Shown piece by piece: positions 10,174 to 20,365 of a stretch of 64,000 bases of DNA (position 1 is its first letter; each line of letters opens with the position of its first letter). Location of the stretch: contig JANSLP010000021.1 in NCBI GenBank assembly GCA_029298735.1, positions 124,001 to 188,000 of the forward strand, in the 5' to 3' direction. The DNA is from Ophiostoma sp. CBS 140.51. Lineage: Eukaryota; Ascomycota; Sordariomycetes; Ophiostomatales; Ophiostomataceae. The notes below the pieces were generated by a model that saw only the letters and a program-made list of their open reading frames with translations, was not told where the DNA came from and did not search any database. Position numbers and translations under genes: made by a program.

Positions 10174-13100
10174 ATGTCGTCCAAAACGACAGCCTCACCG
10201 TCACGGCCACCGCGGCCATCCGTCGCCGCACCATCCGCTGCCGCAGCATCGGCCAGCCAGCCGCCTCCACAAAACACCGGAGCTCCTTCTGGTGCAGGAG
10301 GAGGAGGAGGAGGAGCTGCCCCGCGCAAGCGACACAAGCACCGCGGCGGCAAGAAGAAGCAGCGGCGCAAGTCATTTGCTGTCGTGCAGCCGCACGGCTT
10401 GATAAGCGACGACGATGGCGCACACGACGATGTCGAGACCGACCCGCTCAAGGACACGACCCAGGCCGCCGCTGCCGCCGCCTCGCGCGACGAGTTCTTT
10501 GATATCCACCACCAAGCACACCGCAACCGCAGCCTCAGCACGACCAGCCTCGAGAGCGAGAGCCTGCTCGACCACCGCGACCAGCAGCCCTTTTTGCGCG
10601 CCCGCCGGCCGTCCATTGTGGCTGCGCCCAGCTTGAGCCAGTCTGCACGTCTGCAGCGGACAGACAGCAATGACGACAGCATTGACGAGGCCAACGAGAC
10701 GGCCCCCCTCCTGTCGCAATCCTATCACCCAGAAGTGCGCATTTCGAGCTCTGGTAGCGGCGGTGGCGGTGGCGGTGATCTACCATCGGCTGCTGCATCC
10801 CGCGCCGCTGCTTTTGGTGGCTACGGCACGACCACCGGGTCTTCGAATGATGGTCCCCGCCCGCCTAGCCGGCACGGCTCCAACCACTCGGGCCGCCACA
10901 ATAAGTTCCTCAACCCCTTCAGCCCCTTTGGTCCCACCGCCGAACGCTACAGCAGTGTCAACTACCCGCCCTCTGTGCCCGGCAGCCCGCCCCTGCGCCC
11001 GACCGGCCGCCTGCTCGACCACAACAATCTCAGTTTTGGTGACCAGATGCTGCGCGATGAGCTTCGCGCGCCCTCGTCTCCCTCGGCCTTGCGCCGCTCC
11101 GACACCTCGACCAGCAAGAGTAATTTGAACGATATGCTGGGCGACCGTGAGCGCGAGCGTGAACGGGATCGGGATCGTGACCGGTCCCGCGAGCAGCGCG
11201 GCCGCCAGGTGTCCAGCGGTAGTGGCGGCGAGGTCGGCAGCCCTGGCAGCCCCCACAGCCACCACAGCAACAACATTGGCGGTACTGGCGTCGGTGGTGG
11301 TGGCGGCGAAGATGATGTGTGCTTCCCGCAGGGCCAGCTCTTATCAGAAATGGCCGAGGACGAAGACTACGACAGGGACGACTCCCGCGAGCGTGATGCC
11401 GCCGCCTGGCGTACACGCAACAACCGCCGGCGCCGTGGCAAGTGGCCCGACCTGGCCATTTTGGACGAGTGGAGCCGGTTCGAGAAGGAGGGACGCAGCG
11501 AGGGCCGCCGGGCCACAAAGAAGATTAAGGAGCCACAGCTGATCAACGGCCGTCTGCGGCCCGTCCACAAGGGCTGGCACCGCGCTGAAGAGGACGCGCC
11601 CTACCGCTTCACCTACTTCAACGAGGAGTTCCAGAGCACCATTCACAGCCAGTCCATCTCGGAACTTGTGCAGCCCGGTGGTAGCTTCCGTGAGCTGTTC
11701 ATCCCTGACCCACCCGTTCTTTCTGACTCGGAGTCGGACGACGACGAGGCAGGCTTTATTCCTGGTTATGAGGGTGGCGATGGCAGCGGCTTTGATGGAA
11801 CGACCGTTCCGGGCTACGAGGACCCAGACACCACGAGCACAGCAGCAGGCGGCGATCTTAACCTGAACCTTAGTCGTGACCCTCTTTACGTTGCTGAGGC
11901 TTTGTCCAATGCCGGCGACAGCTTCCAGCGACCAGGCACGCGCTCTGGCGGCAGTGTCAGCCCCGAAAAGGACGGCAGCGGCACCACACCACGACTAGGA
12001 TCGCGGCCACAGCTGTCGTCCGCCATTACAATGGAGCGGTCAGCCACCCAGGCGTCGGAAGACTTTGGCCGCCCAACACCACTCTCTCCACCCTCCCTCA
12101 AGTCGCAGCCGTCTCGTGTGACTTCTCCACCACAGGCTACCACACCTGACCAGCGTCCACTACGGACCATGTCACCAGGCCCTGTTCCCTTGACACTTAC
12201 ACCACAGCGTCAGGCAGAGCGTGAAAATCTGCGAGCCGCTGTCACTGCTGCGGCCGTCGTGGCTGCTACAGATGCTGCTAATGCCGCGGCAGCTGCAGCG
12301 ACTGTGGCCGCAAACGAGCTTGGCCGTACATCATCTCGGCAGTCTGAGGCTTACAACGGCGGTGGCAGTGCCAACGCCAGCGGACAGGCTTTGGCGGGGA
12401 CGAAACCACCCCGCCAGCCCCGCTACGGCGAGCGCCCTGTGTGGTGGCTCGATGTCCTGAGCCCGACGGAGGCCGAGATGAAGATTCTGAGCAAGGCATT
12501 TGGTATCCACCCGCTGACGGCTGAAGATATCGTCATGCAAGAAGCCCGCGAGAAGGTCGAGCTGTTCCACCACTACTACTTTGTCAGCTACCGGTCATTT
12601 GACCAGGATCCCAGCAGCGAGACCTTCCTGGATCCTGTCAACATGTACGTTGTTGTGTTCCGGGAGGGTGTCCTGAGCTTCCATTTCTCCATGACACCAC
12701 ACCCGGCCAACGTGCGCCGCCGTATCCGCCAGCTGAGCGACTATATGATTCTGTCGTCCGACTGGATCTCATATGCAATTATCGACGACATTACCGACGT
12801 CTTTGTTCCGCTAATCCAAAAAATTGAGGAAGAAGTCGACGACATTGATGATGCCATCCTCCAGATGCACTCGTCGGCCGCGGGCAACCTGATGGCCACG
12901 AGCCGCGAGAAAAAGAGCGAGAATGCCAACTCCAGCGGCAATGCAGCCGCCACAGCGGAAGCCGATACCAACATGCTGTTGAGAGTCGGCGACTGCCGCA
13001 AACGTGTCATGAGTCTGTACCGGCTCCTCGGCAACAAGGCCGACGTCATCAAGGGCTTCGCCAAACGGTGCAACGAGCACTGGGAGGTGGCTCCGCGCAG

Positions 13101-13452
13101 CGAGATTGGTCTGTATCTCGGCGACATCCAGGACCATATCGTGACCATGACGTCCAACTTGTCCCACTATGAAAAGATTCTGTCCCGCGCCCACGGCAAC
13201 TACCTGGCGCAAATAAACATCCGCATGAATGAGCGGCAGGAACAGACGGCCGATGTGCTCGGCAAGCTGACGGTGCTGGGTACGATTGTGCTGCCGATGA
13301 ACATTATCACAGGCCTGTGGGGCATGAACGTCTGGGTGCCCGGTCAGGACGGCGAGGGCGACCTTCGGTATTTTGTGGTGATTACGGCCGGCCTGCTGGC
13401 TTTTGGCATGGCCTGCTACTGGATCGCCAAGCGTGTCTACAAGATTGTGTGA
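10174..13452 (+). CDS. CorA-family Mg2+ transporter, Alr1/Mnr2 type
   Basis: One intron-free frame of 1,092 residues. Residues 1-740 are low-complexity (Ser, Gly, Pro, Arg, Ala) and probably disordered. They include an early basic patch (RKRHKHRGGKKKQRRKSF) of the kind seen in fungal Alr/Mnr2 proteins and an ERERERDRDRDR tract. The conserved core starts at RPVWWLDVLSPTEAEM (about residue 753) and runs through FGIHPLTAEDI and YVVVFREGVLSFHF. Two C-terminal membrane helices flank the diagnostic Gly-Met-Asn motif (GMN, about residues 1050-1052). CorA proteins form pentameric Mg2+ channels; fungal members sit in the plasma membrane (Alr1) or vacuole (Mnr2). The length and N-terminal basic region lean towards Mnr2, but the paralogue is not settled. 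The ATG at 10174 opens the frame; no nearer alternative is needed. Confidence 0.93.
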   Translation: MSSKTTASPSRPPRPSVAAPSAAAASASQPPPQNTGAPSGAGGGGGGAAPRKRHKHRGGKKKQRRKSFAVVQPHGLISDDDGAHDDVETDPLKDTTQAAAAAASRDEFFDIHHQAHRNRSLSTTSLESESLLDHRDQQPFLRARRPSIVAAPSLSQSARLQRTDSNDDSIDEANETAPLLSQSYHPEVRISSSGSGGGGGGDLPSAAASRAAAFGGYGTTTGSSNDGPRPPSRHGSNHSGRHNKFLNPFSPFGPTAERYSSVNYPPSVPGSPPLRPTGRLLDHNNLSFGDQMLRDELRAPSSPSALRRSDTSTSKSNLNDMLGDRERERERDRDRDRSREQRGRQVSSGSGGEVGSPGSPHSHHSNNIGGTGVGGGGGEDDVCFPQGQLLSEMAEDEDYDRDDSRERDAAAWRTRNNRRRRGKWPDLAILDEWSRFEKEGRSEGRRATKKIKEPQLINGRLRPVHKGWHRAEEDAPYRFTYFNEEFQSTIHSQSISELVQPGGSFRELFIPDPPVLSDSESDDDEAGFIPGYEGGDGSGFDGTTVPGYEDPDTTSTAAGGDLNLNLSRDPLYVAEALSNAGDSFQRPGTRSGGSVSPEKDGSGTTPRLGSRPQLSSAITMERSATQASEDFGRPTPLSPPSLKSQPSRVTSPPQATTPDQRPLRTMSPGPVPLTLTPQRQAERENLRAAVTAAAVVAATDAANAAAAAATVAANELGRTSSRQSEAYNGGGSANASGQALAGTKPPRQPRYGERPVWWLDVLSPTEAEMKILSKAFGIHPLTAEDIVMQEAREKVELFHHYYFVSYRSFDQDPSSETFLDPVNMYVVVFREGVLSFHFSMTPHPANVRRRIRQLSDYMILSSDWISYAIIDDITDVFVPLIQKIEEEVDDIDDAILQMHSSAAGNLMATSREKKSENANSSGNAAATAEADTNMLLRVGDCRKRVMSLYRLLGNKADVIKGFAKRCNEHWEVAPRSEIGLYLGDIQDHIVTMTSNLSHYEKILSRAHGNYLAQINIRMNERQEQTADVLGKLTVLGTIVLPMNIITGLWGMNVWVPGQDGEGDLRYFVVITAGLLAFGMACYWIAKRVYKIV

Positions 13453-14021
13453 CTACATGAGAGCGATGGCGAGTACCAAGACTTTTAAGACTTCTCTATT
13501 TTTATTTGCTATTTCTTGTTTATTTGATCATTTATGTACGGCGCATTGGGTTGGGGGCAAGCAAAGCATACGAATGGCGTTTACTTATTGCTTTGAGGTA
13601 GAGACAGTAGAGTCGTACATATAACATACAACTTTCACATACAATTTGTTTTTAAGTTTGCAACCGTGCTAGATTTTAGTAGATTGCTTTCATAAATAGT
13701 ATCATGCTTACTTTTTGGTGTATTTTTTTGTAAATAAATATGAAATATACATATATCTACGTCTCATTGACAGTTACGACGAAAAGTTACAACTTCACAA
13801 ACTAACACATACTCACAGTTTTATGTCGCGATTTATTAAACACAGCTTTGACATGGAAAAGGAATGGTATTGCAATAAAAATCACCCGCCGGTAGTTTTT
13901 AGCCTACGAAAACGCCTTGGCCGTAGATGGAACAACAATGAGAACACAATTAAACACAAACAAGACACCAGAGCCAAAAAAAATCATGATGCGCATAACA
14001 AAGAAGACAAAGGGGAAGCCT
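13453..14021. other. convergent CorA/CstF-64 3' region
   Basis: This 569-nt stretch between convergent stop codons is AT-rich, with TTTTTATTTGC and TGTAAATAAATATG tracts fit for 3'-end formation. No coding sequence is seen. Confidence 0.5.
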
Positions 14022-14978
14022 CTACGGCGCCCCACCACCGTATTGTGCCCGCAACTGCATCAACTGCGTTCGTTCGGCCTCGGGCAGCTGGTCAATCACG
14101 GCCTGCGGCAGCTCCAGCACCTGCTTGATCAGGTCGCCCTGTGCTGGTGCGGCGGCCGGCGCAGCTGCCTGGGGAGGCGGTGCGGCCACGGGCGGTGCCA
14201 GCTCAGGCTGGTAGCCACCATATTGTGCGGGTGGCGCTGCCTGCTGTTGAGGCACGACTGGTGCCGCAGGTGTGGCCTCCACGACGGCCTGGATCGCTTC
14301 GGGTGACACAAGATCCATCAACAACAGCGCCTGGAACACGGCATAGGCCAGCTGTGGAGCCTGGGCCAGAAGTTCTGTCGCGCGTGCGGGCTCGTTGGTG
14401 GCCAGCGTCTTCATTTGTGTGAGGACGTCGAGAAGTTGCGTCGGTGGAAGTGTCCGCAGCACGCGGGAAATCTCGTCGGTGGCGCTCGCGCCAGGAGGAA
14501 TGTCCTTGCCGGGAGGCAGTGGGGGCAACGAAGAACCACCACCGTTGGACGAGCTCACCGCCATAGGGACGCTCGCCGGCCCGTTGTTGGTGCTGTTGGC
14601 TGCGGCTCCTGGTCCATTGTATGTATTGCTGCCGCCCATGGACGCCGGCATGTCCTCGTCGTGTCCTTCGTTAGAGAAATCGACGCGCAGCTTGCGGCCC
14701 ATGACCTCGTAGTCGTTGAGGTTGCGCACGGCGGATGCAGCCGAGTCCGGATCTGGATACTCGGCGAAACCGAAGCCCTTGGGCTTGCCGTTTTCGCGGT
14801 CATACACTAGACGAAAACTGACAACCCGGCCGGCGCTGCTGAAAATGTCGGAAATCTGCTCTTCGGAGAGGCCTGCAGGGTGTTAGACGAGAAGTTGGGG
14901 ATCAGCATAGAGGCAGAGGAGCTGCTTACCGTATGGAATATTGCCCACAAAGACAATCTTGGAGGGTTGTCGCGACAT
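14022..14978 (-). CDS. rna15: cleavage stimulation factor CstF-64 / RNA15 homologue
   Basis: Two exons: 14978-14930 (49 nt) and 14872-14022, joined across a 57-nt intron (GTAAGC donor, TCTAAC branch site, TGCAG acceptor), giving 299 residues. An N-terminal RRM carries RNP2 (IVFVGN, residues 8-13) and RNP1 (KGFGFAEY, residues 48-55). A Gly/Ser/Asn linker leads to a hinge domain (DEISRVLRTLPPTQLLDVLTQ to LMDLVSPEAIQ, about residues 128-190) that binds CstF-77/RNA14. A Pro/Ala/Gln-rich stretch precedes the conserved C-terminal helices (LPQAVIDQLPEAERTQL, LRAQYG). The protein binds U/GU-rich elements in pre-mRNA during cleavage and polyadenylation. The intron splits the RRM, and the join restores the expected PYGLSEEQI sequence. 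Confidence 0.93.
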
Positions 14979-15890
14979 GTCGTGTGGTGTGAGGGTGGAT
15001 TTGCAGGGAGAAAAAGAGAGAGAGAAGGCCTAGGCCTTGACGAGGCTGGGAAGAGGAGCTCGTGATGCTCTTTGAGAGGGCGTCAGTCGGGTGGAGCGTG
15101 GGGATCGACTTCGATATTCAGAGACAGTGTTGAGAAAGACGCTCTGAAATCGTCGTCGCCGAAGAATCTAGTCGTTGTGGTAGGCAATTGGGAGAAGGGG
15201 GGTTGGCTAGATTCGAGATCGACGTTGAAAGGAGCCTTTCCTTTGCTTTGCTTTTGGCGCGGCTGCTGGAGAGCTGTATGCATTTCGACGAGCTCCAGAC
15301 TGTTGGTTGCACGTGTAAGATCATGTGACCCAATTGAGCTCGTGCCAGCCACAACGTACAACAGCAAGGGTTAACAAAACAGCTGTGTTCCAGTGTTATG
15401 CTTTTGTAAATATTCGTGAATTTTCTACTTGTTATTTAAAACAATCGGAATCTTAAGAACTATGAGAAGTCTTCTTTTCCCAAATAATACTCTGTACCAC
15501 TTCCATTGTCCGGTCACAAAGTCACCCCAGAAGCAGAGCAGTCGTCTTTTACTGTCGAGTGGGGCACGCCACCTAAGCACCCAGCCAATCAGGCCACCTG
15601 ACTGGCCCGGCGTCCCGTAGAAAGGTCAGCAAAAAAAGCGAAAAGCAGAGCTGGGGTTGTGAGCACACAAAAAGAGGAGAAGGCAGACAATCCCACGACG
15701 ACATCCTACGTTTTAGAGATACCACAATCGATTGACGTTCGATCCTCGACGCACGGCCTCCACCTCGGTCACATCCCACGACGACGACAACAAGCTCACT
15801 CCAAGCTTGTGAACACGCTTCCACCTCGAAGGAGAACGACCCCCTCCAACTCTTCTTCCTCCCAACAACCCCTCCTCACACAACCTCACA
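14979..15890. promoter_or_regulatory. divergent CstF-64/PHB2 promoter region
   Basis: About 0.9 kb separates the divergent genes. A CACGTG lies at about 15,311, followed closely by CATGTGACC. The last 250 nt before PHB2 is C/A-rich, as expected for a leader. No independent gene is seen. Confidence 0.45.
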
Positions 15891-16823
15891 ATGTCCGGCC
15901 GCGGTCCCATGGACGACTACGTCCGCCGGCTGCAGCAGATGGCGCTGAACAGCAGCCGTCGTGGTGCCGGTGGCGGCGGTGGTGGTCCCGGTCCCCGTGT
16001 CGGTGGTCTGCTGTCGTCTCTGCTGCTTGTCGGTGGCGGCATTTGGGTCTTCCAGAACGGCCTCTTCAACGTCGACGGTGGTCACCGTGCCATCAAGTAC
16101 CGGCGCGTCAGCGGCGTGTCCAAGGAGATTTACGGCGAAGGCACACATTTCATGATCCCCTGGTTCGAGTCGCCCATTGTCTACGATGTCCGCGCCCGCC
16201 CGCGCAACGTCTCGTCGCTCACGGGCACCAAGGACCTGCAAATGGTTAACATTACCTGCCGTGTGCTGTCGCGGCCTGATGTCCCCGCTCTGCCCCAGAT
16301 CTACCGCACGCTCGGCACCGACTACGATGAGCGCGTGCTGCCCTCGATTGTCAATGAGGTCCTCAAGTCTGTGGTGGCACAGTTCAACGCTTCGCAGCTG
16401 ATTACGCAGCGTGAAATGGTCGCCCGTCTCGTCCGCGAGAACCTGTCGCGGCGTGCCGCCCGCTTCAACTTGTTGTTGGATGACGTTTCCCTGACCCACC
16501 TTGCCTTCTCGCCCGAGTTCACTGCCGCCGTCGAGGCCAAGCAGGTGGCCCAGCAGGACGCCCAGCGGGCCGCCTTCGTTGTAGACAAGGCGCGCCAGGA
16601 GAAGCAGGCCATGGTGGTCAAGGCCCAGGGTGAGGCACGGTCGGCTGAGCTGATTGGTGATGCCATCAAGAAGAACAAGGCGTACGTGGAGCTCAAGAAG
16701 CTGGAGAACGCGCGGGCCATTGCGACGACGCTGCAGGATGCCGGCGGCAAGAACCGTCTGCTGCTGGACGCCGAGGGTCTTGGCCTGAATGTGTTTGAGA
16801 CCAACAACGAGGAGTCGAAGTAA
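15891..16823 (+). CDS. phb2: prohibitin-2
   Basis: Intron-free frame of 310 residues, the usual PHB2 length. It starts MSGRGPMDDYVRRLQQMA, followed by a Gly/Arg-rich stretch and one hydrophobic segment (about residues 38-56, GGLLSSLLLVGGGIWVF) that anchors the protein in the mitochondrial inner membrane. The SPFH/prohibitin domain follows (VDGGHRAIKYRRVSGVSKEI, GTHFMIPWFESPIVYDVRARP) and a long coiled coil (EAKQVAQQDAQRAAFVVDKA to LKKLENARAIATTLQDAGGK). PHB1 and PHB2 alternate in a ring complex that scaffolds the inner membrane and modulates m-AAA protease and cristae shape. PHB2 rather than PHB1 is supported by the longer N-terminus. NEDD8 lies 1 kb downstream on the same strand; no functional link is implied. 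Confidence 0.96.
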   Translation: MSGRGPMDDYVRRLQQMALNSSRRGAGGGGGGPGPRVGGLLSSLLLVGGGIWVFQNGLFNVDGGHRAIKYRRVSGVSKEIYGEGTHFMIPWFESPIVYDVRARPRNVSSLTGTKDLQMVNITCRVLSRPDVPALPQIYRTLGTDYDERVLPSIVNEVLKSVVAQFNASQLITQREMVARLVRENLSRRAARFNLLLDDVSLTHLAFSPEFTAAVEAKQVAQQDAQRAAFVVDKARQEKQAMVVKAQGEARSAELIGDAIKKNKAYVELKKLENARAIATTLQDAGGKNRLLLDAEGLGLNVFETNNEESK

Positions 16824-17857
16824 GCGGTGAGCGTCAGCGAGCGTCAGCGAGCATCGGCGACGAACGACGAACAAACTGAAAGGAAATAGCATCCTGGGGC
16901 GAATCCGAGGACGGCGTTTTGGATGGGGGGGAAACACGCAACATTCTCGACACGACATGCCATGACATGACACAACATCATCATTATCATGGCATGGCCG
17001 GGCACAAGCAACAACAAAAACGAAAACAAACATCTCTCCTACGGCATTGTGCAAACAAAAAACTCAAAAGGGGCATCTCCACTGTGTAATATCATCTTTA
17101 CTCTTTTTCTTTCTTTCTATTTTATGTCATCTGTATTTCTTGTTATATTTGCGCTGTTAGTATTGTTTAATAGCTGTAAAAATGAACACAAAAGAATATT
17201 GCATTCAAGTCAACAGTCAGACGGACATGACATGACATGATACGAGGATAGATGTATTGCACGCCCGATATGAATGATGTGCAGCCTCGTAGGAAATAAA
17301 ATGGCGTCTCATCTCATGTCATCTTATATCGCCTTCCCCGGTCGACGTTCGTTCATTCGTTCCTTCCTTCACTTGTGCAGTTGTGGACCAGCTGCCTCTT
17401 TTCCCTTCCCGTTATGTCGCCAACCGTCTGAGCAGTGAAAGTGAAAGCTGAAAGCCACTGACGACAGAACGGCAGGCGCGGGGATAAGTAAAGAGCTATT
17501 GCTGGGCTGCACGGTTAGCCCTGTCTGCCCCACCCTGACACGCCGTTTCGCCCTGTAGCCTGGCGCCTGCCGGGTTCTTGGTTGCACGAGATGCGCTAAA
17601 CCGGGGGGACCTGACAAAAGCGAAAGGGCAAACAAAACCCCTCCTCTTTCGTACCAAACCTAGGCACCATTTGACGACCAATATAATATCACGATACATC
17701 CCACGTTGATACAACGATCCACGCTCTGCATTCCGCATTCACGCTTTCACGCCTTCTTTACAGTTTTCACCAGCGCTCTCGCTTCTGTCTGCCCTCGTCA
17801 TCCACCCCACTACTTCCACCTCAAGCTCCCCGCGTCGCATCCAAAACAACCGCCACC
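16824..17857. other. PHB2 3' region and NEDD8 promoter
   Basis: About 1 kb between tandem genes. A short imperfect repeat GCGTCAGCGA occurs twice right after the PHB2 stop. The section 17,650-17,857 is C-rich leader leading to CGCCACCATG. An NEDD8 TATA element is not evident. No other gene is seen. Confidence 0.45.
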
Positions 17858-18193
17858 ATGTTGATCAAGTAGGTTTTCCTGGTTCCCCTGGACCTCCTGA
17901 TGCTTCTTCTTCCGCCACCTGCGAGCTATCCTTCATCTGCTAACCTCGGGCGCGCGCGTGTGTGTAGGGTCCGCACTCTCACCGGCAAGGAGATTGAGCT
18001 CGACATTGACCTGTCTTACAAGGTCTCGGAAATCAAGGAGAAGGTTGAGGAGAAGGAGGGCATCCCGCCTGTCCAGCAGCGCCTCATCTTTGGCGGCAAG
18101 CAAATGGCCGACGACAAGACGGCCGCCGACTACGCGCTCGAGGGCGGTGCAACGCTGCATCTGGTGCTGGCGCTGCGCGGTGGCCGGGCGTAA
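17858..18193 (+). CDS. rub1: NEDD8/Rub1 ubiquitin-like modifier
   Basis: Two exons: 17858-17868 (11 nt) and 17968-18193, with a 99-nt intron (GTAGGT donor, CTAAC branch site, TGTAG acceptor) splitting codon 4. The product is 78 residues starting MLIKVRTLTGKEIELDID. It is a single ubiquitin fold with KEGIPPVQQRLIFGGKQM and the terminal HLVLALRGG. Alanine at position 72 (LALRGG) is the NEDD8 mark; ubiquitin has Arg there. Two residues (Arg-Ala) follow Gly76 and must be removed by a hydrolase such as Yuh1/UCHL3 before conjugation. NEDD8 modifies cullins and activates cullin-RING ubiquitin ligases. The ATG context CGCCACCATG is strong. The very short first exon is easily missed by gene finders. 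Confidence 0.95.
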
Positions 18194-18850
18194 GGTGCGG
18201 AGAAGGAGGAGGGGCAGGCAGGAAGCTGGACAGCCGACACACGATGACGACCGACGACCGACGCTCAAGATCCAAGTCTCACGACACGACCTGCACGGCC
18301 TCTACGACGCTCGACGACCTTTGACGGCACATGCCTTCGTCCAACGACCGAGCGCCGAGATAACCAAACGAGGACCGGATGCTGAAGCTGTCGCGGGTAT
18401 CGAGGTCCAAACACGGTCCTGCCTGCCCGCCTACCTTCCTCTGCGTTGATTTACTGCGTTCTTTACATCTCTTTTTACGTTTTCTCACGCTCATCCGTTG
18501 CCAGGCGTTTTTTGTCATCATCCATTTTTGTTATTGCGTGGAATGTGCTGGGCCGGCTGGCCCTCCCCTTTGATTCCATTTCTGTTCATTATGTTGCACG
18601 AGAGCTAGAACCCGAGGTAGACAAACAACGTTGACTGCTGATTCATATCATGTTTTCGATATACAAAGATAGAGAAATATCCCATGAAATTTGAAACTCG
18701 CTATACTATATATGTGTGATGATCTATAATAAAAAAAAACGCCATGCAATATCCAACCAATATACCTACCGGATGCCATGTATGAAAACATGTATGAAGC
18801 TATAACAAAACAGAAAACGAAAACAGAAACAAAAAAGCGCACGTCTGCGT
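18194..18850. other. convergent NEDD8/Elongin A 3' region
   Basis: This 657-nt stretch between convergent genes is GC-rich on the NEDD8 side and AT-rich (TATATATGTG, poly-A runs) near the Elongin A end. It probably holds both 3' UTRs. No coding sequence is recognised. Confidence 0.45.
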
Positions 18851-20365
18851 CTACTTCCGCTTGGGCCGCATGAAGATGTCGACGGCTTTCTTCCGAGGAG
18901 GGCCACCACCACCAACGGCCTGTGCCCTTGGAGGCGAGCCAGCTGATGCTGACAGCGGCGGAGGCTTGTATGTTGATGAAGAGATTAGGACGGAAGGGCG
19001 GACACTCGACTTTTTGGGAGGCGAGTCATAGGAGCGATCGTACGAACGGTCGTCCCGGCGGTCGTCCCGGCGGTCGTCCCGGCGGTCATCTCGGCGATCT
19101 CTCTCTCTTCTGTCGTCCCTCTGGTCACTTCTCTCCCTGTAGTCGTCTCTATCCCGGCTACTGCTACTGACGACAGGTCTTGCCTTTGACTTCGGCTTGG
19201 ACCTGGGCTCCTCGTCAGAACCAAAGAGATCGCCGTCGTCGTTGCCACTACCACCACCCTCGATATCCTCGATTGTCAACCGTGCCCGTTTAGATGGCTT
19301 TGTGACAACACCAAACAGCTCGTCATCCTCGTCATGGTCGTATGTCCGACGCTTCTCCCTCTCCCTGGACTTTTCCGATGAAGAAGCATTTGTGGTCTTT
19401 GTCGACGTAGCCGCGCGCTTCCTGGGCGCATGGATCGCGGGTGCCGCAGGTCCGTCCGAGTAGGAGGTGGCAGTCGACGCAGCCGCCACACCGCCCGTCT
19501 TAAGAGCAAGCAGGCGCGCCTCATTGCTCGCGTTGCCCACGCCGAGTCCTGTACCGGGCGCACCATACCGGCCTTCCGTCTCGTAGTGCGTCTTGACCTC
19601 GCTCGACGGGTTCGCGACCAAGCGCTTCTTGGGTGGGCGGATGATGCCCGTTCCGGGTTGGTGGGCCACCCGGTGGTCGTGCATCATGGCCGCCGGTGCT
19701 CGGCGGATCTGGCTGCGCGCCACTGCCTGGTTTTCCGTGAGGCGGCTGCTGAGCTGCGAGACTTTGCTAATTTCCTTGGCTTCGCGCCGCGCGCGCCGCA
19801 GCACGCTTTGCCCACTGGTCATCTTGGTGCGTGAGCCGCTGCCAAAGTTAAGGACAGCCTGGCTACGGTCGGCACCGGGACCGCGTTTCTTGGTCATGAC
19901 ACCAGGGATCTTGCGTGTCAGCGCGCGGTTGTTGACCAGCTGGGTCGAGTTGTCCTCTTTGGCTTTGCTGAAGCCGGCCAGTGTCTGTCTGAGGCGGTCT
20001 TCGGCGGCAGCCATTTCGGCGTCGATTGCGGACTTGACGGTCGTATAAATGTCGATCCACGACATGGTCTGGAGTTCTTCGTCGGTAAGAAATCCCTTGG
20101 TGTCCCAGCCGGGCACCTTCTTGGTCAAGAGACGGCCCCAGACGGCGGCCATCTGGTCGGGTTCGGCGGCGAGCTGGGGACAGTTTGTTTCCAGCAGATA
20201 CAGCTGATGGGGGTTCTCGATATGTGTCAAGATGGGCTTGGCATCGGCAAAGGCCATCTCGCCAACGTCGGTAATGGAGGCGATGTTGCGGAGGGCGACG
20301 GCGAGGGCCATGCGCTTGAGGGAGCGCGGCCCACGCTCTTTGTCGGATGTTGGTATTTGCGGCAT
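18851..20365 (-). CDS. ela1: Elongin A (transcription elongation factor SIII subunit A)
   Basis: Intron-free frame of 504 residues. Residues about 13-120 match the Elongin A domain: SLKRMALAVALRNIASITDV, then PILTHIENPHQLYLLETNCP, then a Trp-containing helix (VWGRLLTKKVPGW). This region contains the BC-box-like helix used by Elongin A to bind Elongin C. The rest is basic and low-complexity, with two KRxR-type patches (PPKKRLVANP, RKRAATSTKT), an acidic block (DHDEDDELFG) and a tandem Asp-Asp-Arg-Arg region near residues 425-445. It ends in a basic tail (MRPKRK). Elongin A stimulates Pol II elongation and, with Elongin C and a cullin, targets stalled Pol II for ubiquitination. Sequence beyond residue 130 is not diagnostic. 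It is divergent from THOC7. Confidence 0.83.
   Translation of the reverse strand: MPQIPTSDKERGPRSLKRMALAVALRNIASITDVGEMAFADAKPILTHIENPHQLYLLETNCPQLAAEPDQMAAVWGRLLTKKVPGWDTKGFLTDEELQTMSWIDIYTTVKSAIDAEMAAAEDRLRQTLAGFSKAKEDNSTQLVNNRALTRKIPGVMTKKRGPGADRSQAVLNFGSGSRTKMTSGQSVLRRARREAKEISKVSQLSSRLTENQAVARSQIRRAPAAMMHDHRVAHQPGTGIIRPPKKRLVANPSSEVKTHYETEGRYGAPGTGLGVGNASNEARLLALKTGGVAAASTATSYSDGPAAPAIHAPRKRAATSTKTTNASSSEKSREREKRRTYDHDEDDELFGVVTKPSKRARLTIEDIEGGGSGNDDGDLFGSDEEPRSKPKSKARPVVSSSSRDRDDYRERSDQRDDRRERDRRDDRRDDRRDDRRDDRSYDRSYDSPPKKSSVRPSVLISSSTYKPPPLSASAGSPPRAQAVGGGGPPRKKAVDIFMRPKRK
19047..19094. repeat. 12-bp tandem repeat x4 inside Elongin A
   Basis: Three exact and one diverged copies of CGGTCGTCCCGG lie head to tail. 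On the coding strand they encode repeated Asp-Asp-Arg-Arg. The nucleotide identity implies recent expansion by slippage rather than only protein-level selection. Confidence 0.93.

Noticed and set aside
15876..17054. 392-codon frame antisense to PHB2
   Set aside because: Shadow of the prohibitin gene caused by codon bias; no family signature and no proper start context.
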